The notes beneath the pieces are model-generated. The model ran no database searches and had not been told where the DNA came from. It saw only the letters and a list, made by a program, of their open reading frames with translations. A program made the position numbers and the translations under genes. A DNA stretch of 64,000 bases from Forficula auricularia (lineage: Eukaryota > Arthropoda > Insecta > Dermaptera > Forficulidae). The DNA lies in contig JALMQS010000082.1 of NCBI GenBank assembly GCA_024734495.1, positions 3,037,328 to 3,101,327 on the forward strand. The letters are read 5' to 3'. Shown here piece after piece: positions 11,331 through 22,859 of the stretch (positions within the stretch are counted from its first letter, which is position 1; each line of letters begins with the position of its first letter).

Positions 11331-13560
11331 TGCTCCCTATTCCATTATAAAAATCAATGATAATAACTTTGTAATTTTTGCTAAAATGATCAATTTAGCT
11401 CATGTAGGTATATTCTAATGGAAAATTAATTAAATTCTAAGTTTGACGACAAACATTTAAGGTAGTTTAAAATTATGATTATCTTTTTTTAATTGAAAAG
11501 ATTTAGTTTGCCAAGAATAGTTATTGATTCTTATGGAGAAATCACTGAGGTCCAATAAACATATACCTATATATAATTGGATATATAGATATGTACCTAT
11601 ATACAATTTATTATTGCCATAGATATAGTTTTGAAAGTTTGGCCTTCACCATCAATCTTTTTATTTAGAAATAGGTATTATTCTTAATTATGATGAATTC
11701 AAATATCTGTTTGGATATAGGTAAATTCTTTTTGTTATAATAGTAAGCTGGTCACTCAACAAACGAATCTTCATTAAAAAAACTGTTGATAAAGATTAAA
11801 CCTTCAAAACTAAACTCTCTAACAAATGAATTTTGTATATATATATATATATATATATTATACTTACCTATACATATATATTTTTGTCTGTATATTGCTT
11901 TGAATCGATCCAAATTTTGGCTACACTCGTTTCAAGAAAAGTTATCAACAAAATCCCTGTCTGTTTTCTGTTTGTCACTCAAATTTTGTTTCCAATTGGC
12001 ATATAAACGGCTGGAGGTATTTTTATGAAATTTCCAGTGGCGTGAGATCCATGGTTGCTGTGGAAGTTGTGTATCCCTAAAATTTCAAAACGTCAAGAGT
12101 ATTTTCATACCGTGTTATAAAAACTCTAATGTTAATTTTGAAATATAATGAATCTATTATTTATCGATGAATTTTACAAAAAGGAGCGAAAAATAAAATA
12201 AAATTTAAAAAAAAGGACAGCATCCCCTGATTGAAATGTAAGCACTCTCCACTGGAAATTTCGTATTTGCATCAGATATTTTTTAGCCTAAAATGATATC
12301 TTGTAATCCGTAAGATATCTTGATATTGTTTACATTATACATATTTAATAATGTATAAATTCTCTAGTAATTTCTGAATTCGTTAAAATATTGTATTGTT
12401 ACAAATAAGTAGTACCTATACTTGAAAATTTTTTAATAAAATCATTTGGTTGTTGTGAGTGAAAATTCGATTATAAGATTCTACTCAGATAAACACACAT
12501 CTATAGTATAAAATCAAATTGAATTCGAAATTTTTTTTCAGTTCTCTCTCCATTGATCTAATATTCTTTACATATATGTATTTTTTTATATTTCCACCTG
12601 ATGTATTTTTAATTCAATGCAATTATCAAATTGATTGATAGACAGTATGATTGACATAGATAGGCAAAATTATTTCAATCAGTTCATTGCAATGGAAATT
12701 GCATTAAATATATAAAAAAAAATTTCGTCATCCCCATCCCCTATACCTGCACCTCCCCTCGGTCTCTCATTTTACCCTGTCCCTTTGGCTTGGGTATTAT
12801 TTTTGCTCTCGCGCCCTGTCAGCTGGCTGAGAGGGTGAAAAGTTCATAATATTGGTTCCAGCAGTTTAAAATATTCGTCGTCGGGGGTGTTGATTTTATT
12901 TATTTTGACAAATGACATGTACATGAAATGATGGAAGGGGGTGAAGGAATTCACTAAGGGTAACATAACCCTCGGAAAACAAAATCATTGACATTCAACA
13001 TAATATTAGCCTTATCGCGAAGGGATCCATTCCGGCTAATTTTATTTTGTAACAGAGACAGGATTATTAATCGACTTTTCATTGGATTAGTCATAAGATC
13101 AGTTCAAATGAATACTTAATCCAAAGAATAAATTAAAATAAGTAAATAATTAGATGTGTTAAACTGTCCAATAAGAGCCCATCTTCATCATAAGCTGTAT
13201 TGTTTTGGTTTTGGACTTTCCTCTTACTAGAAGAAGATAATCAATGAAGCTTAGGTTGATCGTTTTGATCATTTTTGTTCTGAAAACGGTTTTCCCTTGC
13301 TAGCAATGCTAAGACCTGAAAGAAAGCTGACCAATGACGTTATCGTAGAAAATTTCACTTAATTGTGGCTATGAGTTTAAAGTTGACGGTAGAAATAGAT
13401 TGAAATTTTCTGAGAAAATCTATTAGATCAGAGAGGGGATGGATTATTTTTAATTACAATGGGTTGCCAAATTATTTTACTCAAATGATTTTTATCAAGT
13501 AAATTTATTTTATTCAAACTTTTCAAAAAAATCTAGAAGCAGTTAATCTGGTCTAATAAC
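11331..13560. other. AT-rich intergenic or intronic DNA
   Basis: No gene was seen. It includes a (TA)n run at about 11837-11858, followed by TTTTGTCTGTATATTGCTT and a body matching the start of the Helitron at 36.3 kb (11887-12060), so a decayed Helitron 5' fragment is likely. A short repeat at 12160-12250 shares GGACAGCATCCCCTG with 4340. A GC-richer unique block at 12720-12960 has C-rich and CTGGCTGAGAGGG motifs and no frame. Confidence 0.4.
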
Positions 13561-13571
13561 CCTTTAGGCTA

Positions 13572-13774
13572 CTCAAACCGATCGAAAATGTATGGGCGGC
13601 CCTAAAAAAAGAAATTTTCTAAGATAAAATAATTACTAACAAAAGGGACTTAATAGAAAATTATTATTAAATCAGGCATAATACACCTACACTTTAAGAA
13701 ATAGTCAAAAAATGCATTGTCAGCAGCGCATACAAAATGTGATTGCTCGAAAGGGAGGATTCACTAAATATTGA
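13572..13774 (+). pseudogene. Tc1-type transposase C-terminus, degenerate
   Basis: The frame opening at 13572 encodes LKPIENVWAALKK, matching the conserved NPIENVW block around the last catalytic acidic residue of Tc1/mariner (DDE/D) transposases. A stop soon follows. Further on are KKCIVSSAYKM and, after a shift of frame, KGGFTKY and a stop at 13772-13774, the usual Tc1 C-terminal ending. About 65 codons are covered, with at least four in-frame stops and one frameshift. The upstream paired-type DNA-binding domain and the first catalytic residues were not found. This is a dead fossil; flanking terminal repeats were not located. Confidence 0.75.
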
Positions 13775-13867
13775 AATTGTATTTTGAATTGTATTTGTAT
13801 TATTGAATTTGTATTGTCCTAAACTAATAAACCTAGTAAACCCTTAAAAACATAAGAAAGATATAAT

Positions 13868-15146
13868 TTTTCTTCTTCTTCTTCTTATTCTTCTATATAG
13901 ATGTGAACACCTGTTTCTCCAATATATTATAATCAGTCATCAGGGTCATAACTCTCTTTCCATCGTTTTTTTGGTCTTCCGCGGCTTCTGACCCCCTCGG
14001 GACGGTTTTTTGCCAATATTTTCGGGAGACGCTCGTCTTGCATTCTCTCTACATGTGCAGCCCAGCATCTTCTTCTTACATGAACCCAATCGACTATGTC
14101 CTGAAGACCGCTTATTTTCCTAAGGTGTTCGCTCCGGATTTTGTCATGTAGGGTCTTTGAATGAATGGCTCTTACAACTCTCATCTCAGTTGTCCGGAGA
14201 AGCTGTTTTGTAACGGTTATGTCTGCCCTGGACTCAGCCCCATATGTTATTATCGGGCGAACACAGATCTTATATATCCTAATTTTACTTTCGGCTGACA
14301 TAAACTTATTTTTCCAGCATAGATTGGATAGACAGCCCGAAATTTTTGCTCCTTTGATGACTTGCAAAGTTCCTTCTTCCTTAAGGTTTCGTCTGCTAGA
14401 AATCTGAACTCCCAGATAGTTAAAGCTTGGGACTTGTTCTATTGGACTGTTGTTGATGACTAAGGGCCGGTTGTATGTCGCAAAATAAATGCTTTTTACC
14501 ACTAACAAACCGTAGATGGTAAATGGAGGCACTGGGATGGCCAATCAGATGCCAGGCACAGACATTATAGACAGATTTAAGAGATTATTTTCTCTGAAAC
14601 TTTTAGCCAGCTTTTCTTGAGAGGACCCTACTATATTCATTCGCTTTAAGGATAGCATAGGTCTTTACTATGCCTGACAGTGCCTGGCATCTGATTGGCC
14701 ATCCCAGTGCCTCCATTTACCATCTACCGTTTTTAGTGGTAAAAAGCATTTACTTTGCGACATACAACCGGCCCTAAGTTACACCTAAGGGAAGCTTTTG
14801 CAATCACCATGCATTTTGTCTTGGTGGTAGAGACTTGCATGTTAAGCCGATCGGAATTTTCAGAGAATTTTTCCAGGAGAATTTGAAGGTCCTCTTCGCA
14901 CTCCGCCATCAGGACCGCGTTATCAGAATAGCACACCACTGGCAAAGTGGTTTCCCCCAATTTGTAGCCAAGGTGTTCGGGTAGATTTTCGATAATATCG
15001 TCCATTATCACGTTGAAGAGCATAGGACTCAATGAATCTCCCTGTCTTACTCCACTGAAGATGCTAATAGAGTTTGTTCTCTCGCTATTGGATTTGATGT
15101 AAGTCGTGTTACCTGTGTTTAGATCTTGGATTTTATAATTTTTCAA
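13868..15146 (-). pseudogene. 5'-truncated LINE reverse transcriptase, split by a MITE
   Basis: On the minus strand, 15146-14775 encodes the RT palm: SGVRQGDSLSPMLFNVIMDD (the RT motif before the active site), then YSDNAVLMAE, where families have YADD. The second catalytic Asp is therefore Asn. After a 311-bp insertion the same frame resumes at 14463 with the thumb and C-terminal tail (FNYLGVQIS..., ITYGAE, RGRPKKRWKE) to a stop at about 13933. An imperfect GAA-type microsatellite tail (13868-13897) marks the 3' end. The endonuclease and N-terminal RT are missing, so truncation occurred near 15146. The tail style is that of arthropod RTE-like or related LINEs; clade assignment is uncertain. 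Confidence 0.85.
14464..14774. mobile_element. PIF/Harbinger-like MITE, 311 bp, TAA duplication
   Basis: The termini are GGGCCGGTTGTATGTCGCAA and its inverted copy, and the inverted arms extend for about 95 bp (14464-14560 and 14680-14774). Each end is flanked by TAA (14461-14463 and 14775-14777). A 3-bp TWA target duplication with GG(G/C)-starting ends is characteristic of PIF/Harbinger. Removing the element plus one TAA leaves the surrounding LINE frame in phase, so the target was an intact stretch of RT coding DNA. The central ~120 bp is unique and non-coding. Confidence 0.85.
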
Positions 15147-15626
15147 ATGAGTATAATAATTTGGCCACCCACTGAATAGGTATGTCTGAAGGGTTGTATG
15201 ACATATAATTAAAAATAATTCGTTCCATAATAGATGACCCCTTTTGTGATTTTCTCAGTACCTAATTATGACTGGTAAAAACTCTTTAAAAATTTCTCTT
15301 GTTTTCTTGTATATTTTACTTTTATTTGAATCAAAATATGTATAAATGATAACATAATTATTGCTGAATTATTCTTTAAGATTATAGGTGATTTTTTTAC
15401 GGAGCTCAAGTGGGTTACTTGAAATTATCAAATGTGTCACTTGGTGCTCCTGGTCTAGATTATAGGGGTTGCATTTTCAAGGAGTAACTTATTGTAGTAT
15501 AATTTTTTTTATTTTTATTATTATTTATTTAATTAAAGCCAATAACATTAATTATCAATTGATTCGTATATCTTAAGTTAAATAAAAGTTTTTAGAAAAA
15601 TATTTTGTAAAAAAATGGATATCTTC

Positions 15627-15777
15627 CTAGGGGTGAACCGCGACCTAATATCGTGTACACCTACTTCCACATCCACTTTCATTTCCAAATATTTCCATGA
15701 AATTCTTGTAAGTACTTTAAATACTAAAATAATTCCAAAGACCTGTAGACCTAATTCAAATACCGGTTCACCCCTCG
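15627..15777. mobile_element. hAT-like MITE, sibling of 28013-28186
   Basis: The ends AGGGGTGAACCGCG and CGGTTCACCCCTC are inverted. The interior has TTCCAAATATTTCC and GTACACCTACTTCCA, which match the reverse complement of the 28-kb element. No convincing 8-bp duplication is visible, so the flanks have changed or the boundaries are off by a few bases. Confidence 0.6.
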
Positions 15778-15844
15778 ATTTCTACAATAGACACTATTAA
15801 TAAAATAAAATAAAATTAAGTAATGATTAAAAATAAGTGAGAAT

Positions 15845-16060
15845 TTAATGGAAGGTAGCCCAAGAATAAATAAAAAGAATATTTCGAATAAAAGTGTATT
15901 TACCTTATTGGAAGGTTTTCTCGTTACAGCTTTTGAAACCGACGTTTCAGAGGATCTTCCCTCCTTCCCCCAAAAAGTCCGTTTCAAAAGCTGTAACGAG
16001 AAAACTTTTCAATAAATACTCTTTTATTGGAAATAGTCTTTTTATTTATTCCATTGCAAT
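15845..16060. repeat. Fold-back element with GAAACG motif
   Basis: Arms about 15855-15945 and 15975-16055 share AAAAGCTGTAACGAGAAAAC in inverted orientation. The centre has GAGGATCTTCCCTCCTTC, a diverged relative of the stem-loop in the fold-back at 39.8-40.0 kb. Both elements begin with GGAAGGYAGCCCAAG, and a third copy of that phrase is at 24771. A MITE or Penelope-derived fragment is likely. Confidence 0.55.
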
Positions 16061-16259
16061 GGACTGCTTTCCGTTCAATCCTGTTATATATCTACCAGTC
16101 CGTCTCCGATGAATTTGTTATTATGTTATAAATAATGGAAATAAAATTAAATTTATTGAATAATCCAGCTAAATTTTTCAATTATTTCAGTACCTATTAT
16201 TGATGACAAATGTCAATTGTGATTTTTTTAAATTAATGTTCTTTGGTTGAATAAAAAAA

Positions 16260-16690
16260 CTAATTTGGAAAGATGAGTAAGTATAAGATGAGAGAATGGG
16301 TGAATGAATGAAGGTGGAAATGAATGAATGAATGAGGTGGGATGAATGGAGCAATTCCGAAAATGTTCGATGGCTTCTAATCGTGAGACAGGAGAGACGA
16401 TGTCACTTGAGTTTACACCACGATGAGAGAGTCAATTTCCGGACCAATGAATGTCCACCATTGAGTCTCTCTCGCTCATCCGAGAGTGTTACTAAACAAG
16501 GAAAAAAAGATGAGGAAAAAGGATAGCGATGGAGAAGGTATGCGAGGTAAGGGACGATCCATCGAGGAAAAGAGAAAAAATACCCCAATTAGAGGTGTTG
16601 GGGTGGTGGCCGTGCTAAAGCTTTTAACATTAGAGATAATAACTCATGAAGAACTTGAACAAATTCAAGGAAATATTTAAATTAAGTTTT
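16260..16690. other. Less AT-biased unique block with GAAT microsatellite
   Basis: GAATGAATGAATG repeats occur at about 16300-16335. A more complex purine-rich stretch with inverted GAGAGAG/CTCTCTC motifs runs to about 16580. Short open frames exist on both strands, with low-complexity products and no recognisable domain. I see no gene. Confidence 0.35.
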
Positions 16691-16721
16691 CATGGGGGTA
16701 AAGAAAGAAAATGTTAATTAT

Positions 16722-17727
16722 ATTAATTTGAAAGTTTATATTATGGAAAATAAGGACAAGTTTTTATGTGTGACTTTTTTATTTATCCACCAACGTTTCG
16801 TCGAATTTGCCGACTTCTTCAGAGCTTCAAATAGTTATGTCACACATTCGTTTAAATTTTCTTATTATCTTCGTTACCATTGAAGGCCATCAGAACACAA
16901 TTTTCAAGAAATATTTGGCACATTCACAAAAAAACGGTACCGCGACATTTCAGTTCCAGACAAAATATCCCAAAGACAAAATATCCCCCGACATAATATC
17001 TTCTAACAAAATATTCCCCAGTATAAGGAAGAATACAAAAGAGATTAAGTGAGAAGCTTATAATCATAGTTTTGAATAATATAAACAGACTTTCATATTT
17101 TGGCGGTTAATTAGCCGTTTGAAAGTGCTGCTGTCTGTCGTGTTTGATTAGGAAAAAATGGGAGCCCCAAACACACCCCGCCCGATGATGGGCTGGCTCG
17201 GTTTTCAATGTGTGTTTGATTAGAAAAAAAATGGGAGCCCGAAAGACACCCCACACGGACTAAACTTTCGGAGGTTCGGTTAATATATATTCAGTTCGGC
17301 TCGGCTGGGTTCGTATAGCTCCTTTTCGGGCTGGCATTTAGACGGTTAGGTTGGCTGACGAATATTCGAAGTTGAGATTTCTGTATGCAAGGATAAAACG
17401 GAGAAAAAATATTCTAGCCTGGTTTAAAAAACAGGGCTGCCTTATTCTAAAATGTAATTTCTGTTTTGTATTAATAAAATTGTTAATATAAAAAGAAAAG
17501 AAAAAAAATTTTTTTTTTTTGTGAATGTGCCAAATATTTTTTGAAAATTGTGTTCTGATGGCCTTCAATGGTAACGAAGATAATAAGAAAATTTAGACGA
17601 ATGTGTGACATAACTATTTGAAGCCCTGAAAAAGTCGGCAAAGTCGACGAAACGTTGGTGGATAAATAAAAAAGTCACACATAAAAACTTGTCCTTATTT
17701 TCCTAATATAAACTTTCAAATTAATAC
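16722..17727. mobile_element. Long fold-back element with paired hammerhead-like motifs
   Basis: Arms of about 200 bp (16722-16935 and 17510-17727) are inverted copies beginning TTAATTTGAAAGTTTATA. The left arm on the minus strand (16790-16824) has CTGAAGA, one A, a GTCG/CGAC stem, then GAAACGTTGG. The right arm on the plus strand (17624-17658) has the same motif with CTGAAAA. The interior (17100-17330) contains two copies of a GTGTTTGATTAG plus GGGAGCCC unit. A shorter derivative lies at 33905-34205. No transposase or RT was found; a Penelope-type origin is inferred. Confidence 0.65.
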
Positions 17728-17772
17728 AAATTATGGACGGAAATGATAATAATAGCTAATTATATTCTAGAT

Positions 17773-18390
17773 CAGTGGTCGGGGAACCGGAGTAAATTAC
17801 CCCAAATGGGGTAACAATGAAACTATCGGGGGTAATAAGGACAATTTTTAAATTTTCTATTTTATAAACTATTATAGTATTTTTACTTTGATAGCTTTTC
17901 CAGAAATTCAAAATCGTAAAATTAATAAAAGTTAAAACAAACTAAAACACAACGCCAATTTTGATGTTCGAGGTAAACCGTAACTTGAAAATTTAATTCA
18001 ATCTAAGTGTTTTTCAATCATTGATTTTTTCACCCTTCAGATAGCAGCTGATAAAAATAGGAAAAGAACATATAAAGAAGAATTCCTCAATTACGGTTTT
18101 ACACAAATAGAAGATAAAGACGCAATGAAACCACAGTGTGTTTAAAGTTCTGACAATGAAAAAAATGAAAAAACATTTGGATAATTTGCATTCACATCTT
18201 TCTTCCAAACCACGGGAATATTTTGTAAATTTGAAAAAATGTATCAAAAGACAAAGATTAAACGTAAAACCGAAGAACAGAAATCGGCTGAATACCGAAG
18301 ACTGTATTCAAATTGCGCTCACGTCAAAAAGTTCTAATTTTGAAGTAATTTTATCGAAAATAAAACAACATCATTTTTCTAAAACGTAAA
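17773..18390 (+). pseudogene. hAT transposase 5' end (BED finger/ZBED5-like), frameshifted
   Basis: The element end CAGTGGTCGGGGAACCGG at 17773 is a typical hAT terminus, preceded by TCTAGAT, the favoured Charlie-type hAT target core. From about 18050, one frame reads TYKEEFLNYGFTQIED... followed by KPQCV. After a one-base shift, KVLTMKKMKKHLDNLHSHL and KPREYF follow. This is the N-terminus and BED zinc finger of ZBED5/SCAND3-like hAT transposases: Cys, then the spaced His-x(4)-His in HLDNLH, then KPREYF. The expected second Cys is lost near the frameshift. About 110 codons of a ~600-residue family remain, and no catalytic domain follows. Confidence 0.7.
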
Positions 18391-18604
18391 AGCGTTTGAA
18401 TTATGTTAATGTTTAAAATTTTTATTTACTTACAGATAGTTTTTATGTAAATTCCAATTAATTCATTAAATAATATACATTTACCTTGCTTTTTTTGCTT
18501 TTCATAATGTAGTGATAACAGCAACCTATGCAAAAATATTTTGGGTAGTGGCTAAAAAGTTCCCGGATCTCTTTTCTAGATGGATCAAGGGAATATTTGA
18601 GTGT

Positions 18605-18740
18605 TTCTTATCTTCCCCAAAATAAATAAATAAATCTTTATTCCTCGACCTGCTTAGAGGCACAAGTCCTCGGTGGCTAGGTCCTCCAAACATCAATACA
18701 ATCTAGCTACAATACATTAACAAACATCAATACAAATTAA
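18605..18740 (-). repeat. Probable LINE 3' UTR fragment
   Basis: The sequence starts with an AATAAATAAATAAAT run (18617-18634), then CTTTATTCCTCGACC and a tandem-like ACAAACATCAATACAA pattern. A simple A-rich repeat against complex sequence is the usual 3' end of a LINE in minus orientation. The body is too short to classify. Confidence 0.35.
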
Positions 18741-18751
18741 TTACAACAATG

Positions 18752-18916
18752 GGGGGGTCAGATAGGCTAGGCGGTAGCATGACAGCGAGCTAACCAGGGG
18801 ACCCGGGTTCGAATCCTACTCGAGGCATCCAGCTAAAATCTGACCCCGGGGTAGAGACAAATTTAAAAAAATAACTAGTATCGTAATTAGGCTTATGGAT
18901 AGAAAGGCCGAAAAGC

Positions 18917-18949
<33 letters not shown>
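18752..18949 (+). mobile_element. tRNA-derived SINE with poly-A tail
   Basis: The A-box-like TAGGCTAGGCGGTAGCATGA (18763-18782) and B-box GGTTCGAATCC (18807-18817) have tRNA-like spacing, but the acceptor ends do not pair. The body runs about 90 bp to roughly 31 A residues at 18919-18949. The perfect B-box and long poly-A suggest recent insertion. It differs from the SINE family at 80 and 33541 in both body and tail. Confidence 0.75.
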
Positions 18950-18950
<1 letters not shown>

Positions 18951-19766
18951 GAAATGTATGCTCATTAACAAATAACATGACCATAGATTTCCATCAAAAG
19001 ACAAAAAGTAATTTATAAATTCCGCGCAAAAACCCGATACCAGGAGAAAGCGATCGCATTAGCCATCCCGACATTTGCCATAAGTTGTTAAGGAAACCTG
19101 GTCAAAACCTTAACATGGATGGTATGACCTCTCTCTACCTCACCTAATCTCTGCTTGTGAGAACTAAATAAAATTTTGCACAACTCTAGGACTTTAGTAC
19201 TTGACAAAATTTATAATAGATTTAATCGTAGGAGGCAGAATACTATAATCCCAAGTAGTAATAAATAGACAGACTTCTACAAATCAATGCCAGATCAACA
19301 AATTAATGCAAACCTACATATTAATATCTGAATTAACTAACTTGTAAGAACCAGACCTATTTAAATTAATACCATTCTTCCCTATATCCTTATAATCTAT
19401 ATAACCATCTGAATCATTCTCATAAGAAAAATACCACTACTGGTTTCAATATCTATACTTCTAGTCCCAACTCTGGATTGACTATCCCTTTTAACCATAT
19501 TATCTAAAAAAAAAAGAAAAAATATTTTAAAAATAAACAAAATATTTACCTTAGTAACGCAGAGATTTCCTTATTCGAGCCTAATTTAAAACCAACCCTT
19601 GCTTTTCCTATCTCTAAATGGAAAGAAGAATTAACAAACCCCCTTCCCTAAAAGAGACAGAAAAAGAACTAATAAAAACCTACCAAAAAGCTTCAAATTC
19701 GCAAGACAGCTTTTTGTTTACCCACCAGACTTCAAAGAGACCTAACTCCTCATGATAATCTATTAC

Positions 19767-19875
19767 AGGGGTGGCCAGACTTCTTCCAGCAAGAACCATA
19801 GTAACCTAACTGAAAATCTCGGGGGCCGCACATAAAATTCTAGTTAAGCGCTAGTTTATCAGATTCATTTGGTAA
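19767..19875 (+). mobile_element. hAT 5' terminal fragment
   Basis: It begins CAGGGGTGGCCAGACTTCTT and continues to GGGGGCCGCAC. This is the same terminus type as the element starting at 32518 (CAGGGGTGGCCAC...). No matching right end was located nearby, so it is a truncated copy. Confidence 0.5.
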
Positions 19876-22859
19876 AATATCTCAAAAGGAGATTTTGCCT
19901 ACATTTTAGGCGTTGATTCAGAACAGCAATAGTTTAAATCAAAATATTTAGTTTTATTCACATTTTTAAAACCATTTTCCTCTAACTTTTAATCTCAATA
20001 AAAAATATTTAACGAAAATGAATTTAGGTCAAATCAAAGATTTTAATAGATATGTTTATATTGCATGTAGGAGGGTCTTGTCCCCTCGGGAGCCGAACCC
20101 AAGCACTAGTATGCTTTCTCGGCAAAGTAATGTGGATGGCCACATCAGCTTATTTTTTTTACAAAGCACAAATTAATGTAAATGTATACTATAAGTGAGA
20201 TCATTCTATTTTGGCCTGGAAAAATACTTCTCTGTGTTATTTTTTAAAGGATTTTTACCTTTTTATTTCAATTTTTAATTAATTAATTTATTCCGCTATT
20301 ATAACGAGGCTTAATTATTTAATTTAAAAATATACATACTTGCTTAAAATAAATGCTTTTGTTATTATGTTATAAGAGCTCTTTCGATTGTGTATCAACA
20401 TATAATAAAATATACTAGTATAAGCTATTCCATATGAAAATGACTTTTCACGCTTCAGACATATTTGTATGTGAATTCAATAGTATGGCCAGACGAGAAT
20501 CAGATGAGCCTGCCTCCGGCCCTACCTTGTATTTATGGGCAAGATAATTAAATTAATAAATAAATTTTAAATAGTTTGTTATATTTAAATTTATTAATAA
20601 GATATCTTACTAATTAATTCAAATGAAGTAAACTATTTGATTTTTTTTATTTAATTAAAAAACCAAAGTAACTGCAGGGTGTGTGTACTTATATACGCGT
20701 TAGAAGTTATACTTCTTTGGCGTCTGAAAAAACATTTCAAAGAACAAAAATGCAGTAAAGATCGAAGAAAAATATTAAAATTAATCAAAAAGGTTTTATT
20801 TCAGTAAAAATAGCTATACAGTCAAAATAAACAATCATTAATTATCATGTGAACGAGTCAAATATATTTTTTAAATATTTAAAATATTCTAAGCTATATC
20901 CATAGGTTCTTCTGGTAATAATTGAATAGGCAGGTGAGTGACAAGAGGTTTGTGGTAGCTAAAATATGATATAAACGGTCTTGTTGATATTTATTAAAAA
21001 ATAATTAACTCTCCAGTAATAATTCTAGATATAATACTTACAGAATTAACCTCTAATATTTGAAAACACTCTCAAAGCTTTTACACAGTTTTTGTAACTG
21101 ACAAATTTATATAATAAATATATATATTATTCAAAAATATAATATATAATTATATAAACACATAATTATTAAGAATTGATTATTAATATAAATAATATAT
21201 TTCACATCCACATCAACTGGCTTATTGAATTTGAAAATAACAACACATTTTGTTAGATTCCTTGCAGTCGCTTAAAGGAATATATTATTTATTCTATTCT
21301 GTAGCCAACTTCATCATGTTAATTTTTGGGACATCTGAGCGTGCAGGTCACAAATTTACTCTCATCCAAACGCGCCAAAAAAGAAGTATAACCTCAAAAA
21401 AGATTTGTGTAACGATTGAAATAGAAGGTTCCTAACAAATACCCCACTATTACCATAATTATTAATAAGATAAACAAAGGGTGATCGTGGAAAAATGTAA
21501 GTTGTTCTATCAAAGGGCGGCTCTGTCTTGAAGCCCAAAATTAGCTCATGTAGTCATTAATTTAGTTTTTTTCTAGGAAAGACAACGTCTTGTATTTGGG
21601 ACTTAAACCCAACGAGGTATTATCTAATCCTAAGTGATCGGGATAATCAACTTTTACCAAGATTATCAGAAAAATTAATGAGAACCTGGATATATAGATC
21701 TTTATTATTGCTCTGAGATCATGATCGGATCCTAGTGAACGTTATAAAATTTTACACTTTTCCTTTAAAATTAATTTATTCCCTTGTAGGGTTAGCGTGG
21801 CTTAATTATTCAATTTAAATATAAACATTGGAGTCTTTTTTTTCAAATTTTTTTGAAATTATCTTTTATGTAAACGTCCTTTTAAGATTTGAATGATTTT
21901 TAAATTATTTTATTTTAATAATTAATATTATCTTTAAAATTTGTAATTACGCGTGTTCAATTGCGCTCTTCCTCCTCCTCTCTCCCATGTACTAGTCCCT
22001 TGCAAATTTCCTAGTACAAGTACCGTTACTGTTGCCCCTCCACCGGTGCCGCGGCCGCTTGCCCTCAACCTCAGTATACGGTGACCTACTCAGGCGTCCA
22101 ATTGTCCCTTATTAACCATTCTACTGATCACCCTTTCTCAGGTGAATATCACAATCTAATTAACTCCAGATAATCCACATTTCCATCTCGCTAAGTTGAT
22201 ATCATTATTTAAAAAAATCAGAAATTTCTGTGAAATGACGCCGAACTATTTTTTAATTCGCATGAATATATACTCGTTTATTTTGATTGATTATTTTTAA
22301 GACTCTTAAATATCATTAATTAAAATAAAAATATTATTTTTCTTAAATTTTCCCAAAAATGTATATATCGCTTATCACAAATTCTGTTTATTATTATTTA
22401 AATGTTAATTATTCAAATATTTCGATTTGATTTAAATAATATCAAAAAATAACTAAATTTTTCGAAGTGAATATTTTCTTATACTTATGGTAATTGATAT
22501 TTTATTATAGTGAAATGCATTTTTTCTATTTTTCCGATGAAGCGGGCTGAGCTTTGTGGCATTATGAATCCCGAGTTGAGTACTTTGTGGCGGTTCTTCT
22601 TGTCCGCACAAGTCGTAAAAAGTGATCTACCTGCTATTTTTCATTTAATTATAATAATTTCAATGATTTAAATAAAATCACTTGGCTTAATAGAAATATA
22701 GATTCCTTTTATTAAAAACAAGTCTCAAAATTTGTCAATTTATTAAATATTTCCAAAATTTTAGAAAATTAAAAAATATATTTTTCTCATGACTAGTTGA
22801 TTTAATATTAAATATTCTATAAAGATTAACAATTTTAATTTTCTTCTAATTTTTACTTT
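19876..22859. other. AT-rich unique region with two notable spots
   Basis: The SINE-like phrase GAGCCGAACCCAAGC near 20090 matches in reverse the one at 42395. GTTATACTTCTTTGGCG near 20707 and CGCCAAAAAAGAAGTATAAC near 21371 form an inverted pair, so a ~700-bp element could span 20690-21400. 21950-22150 is a GC-richer island with GCCGCGGCCGC at 22048. No reading frame longer than about 60 codons looks real. Confidence 0.3.

Noticed and set aside
18752..18830. Functional tRNA gene
   Set aside because: Good B-box, but the ends do not form an acceptor stem and a poly-A-tailed body follows, so it is a SINE head.
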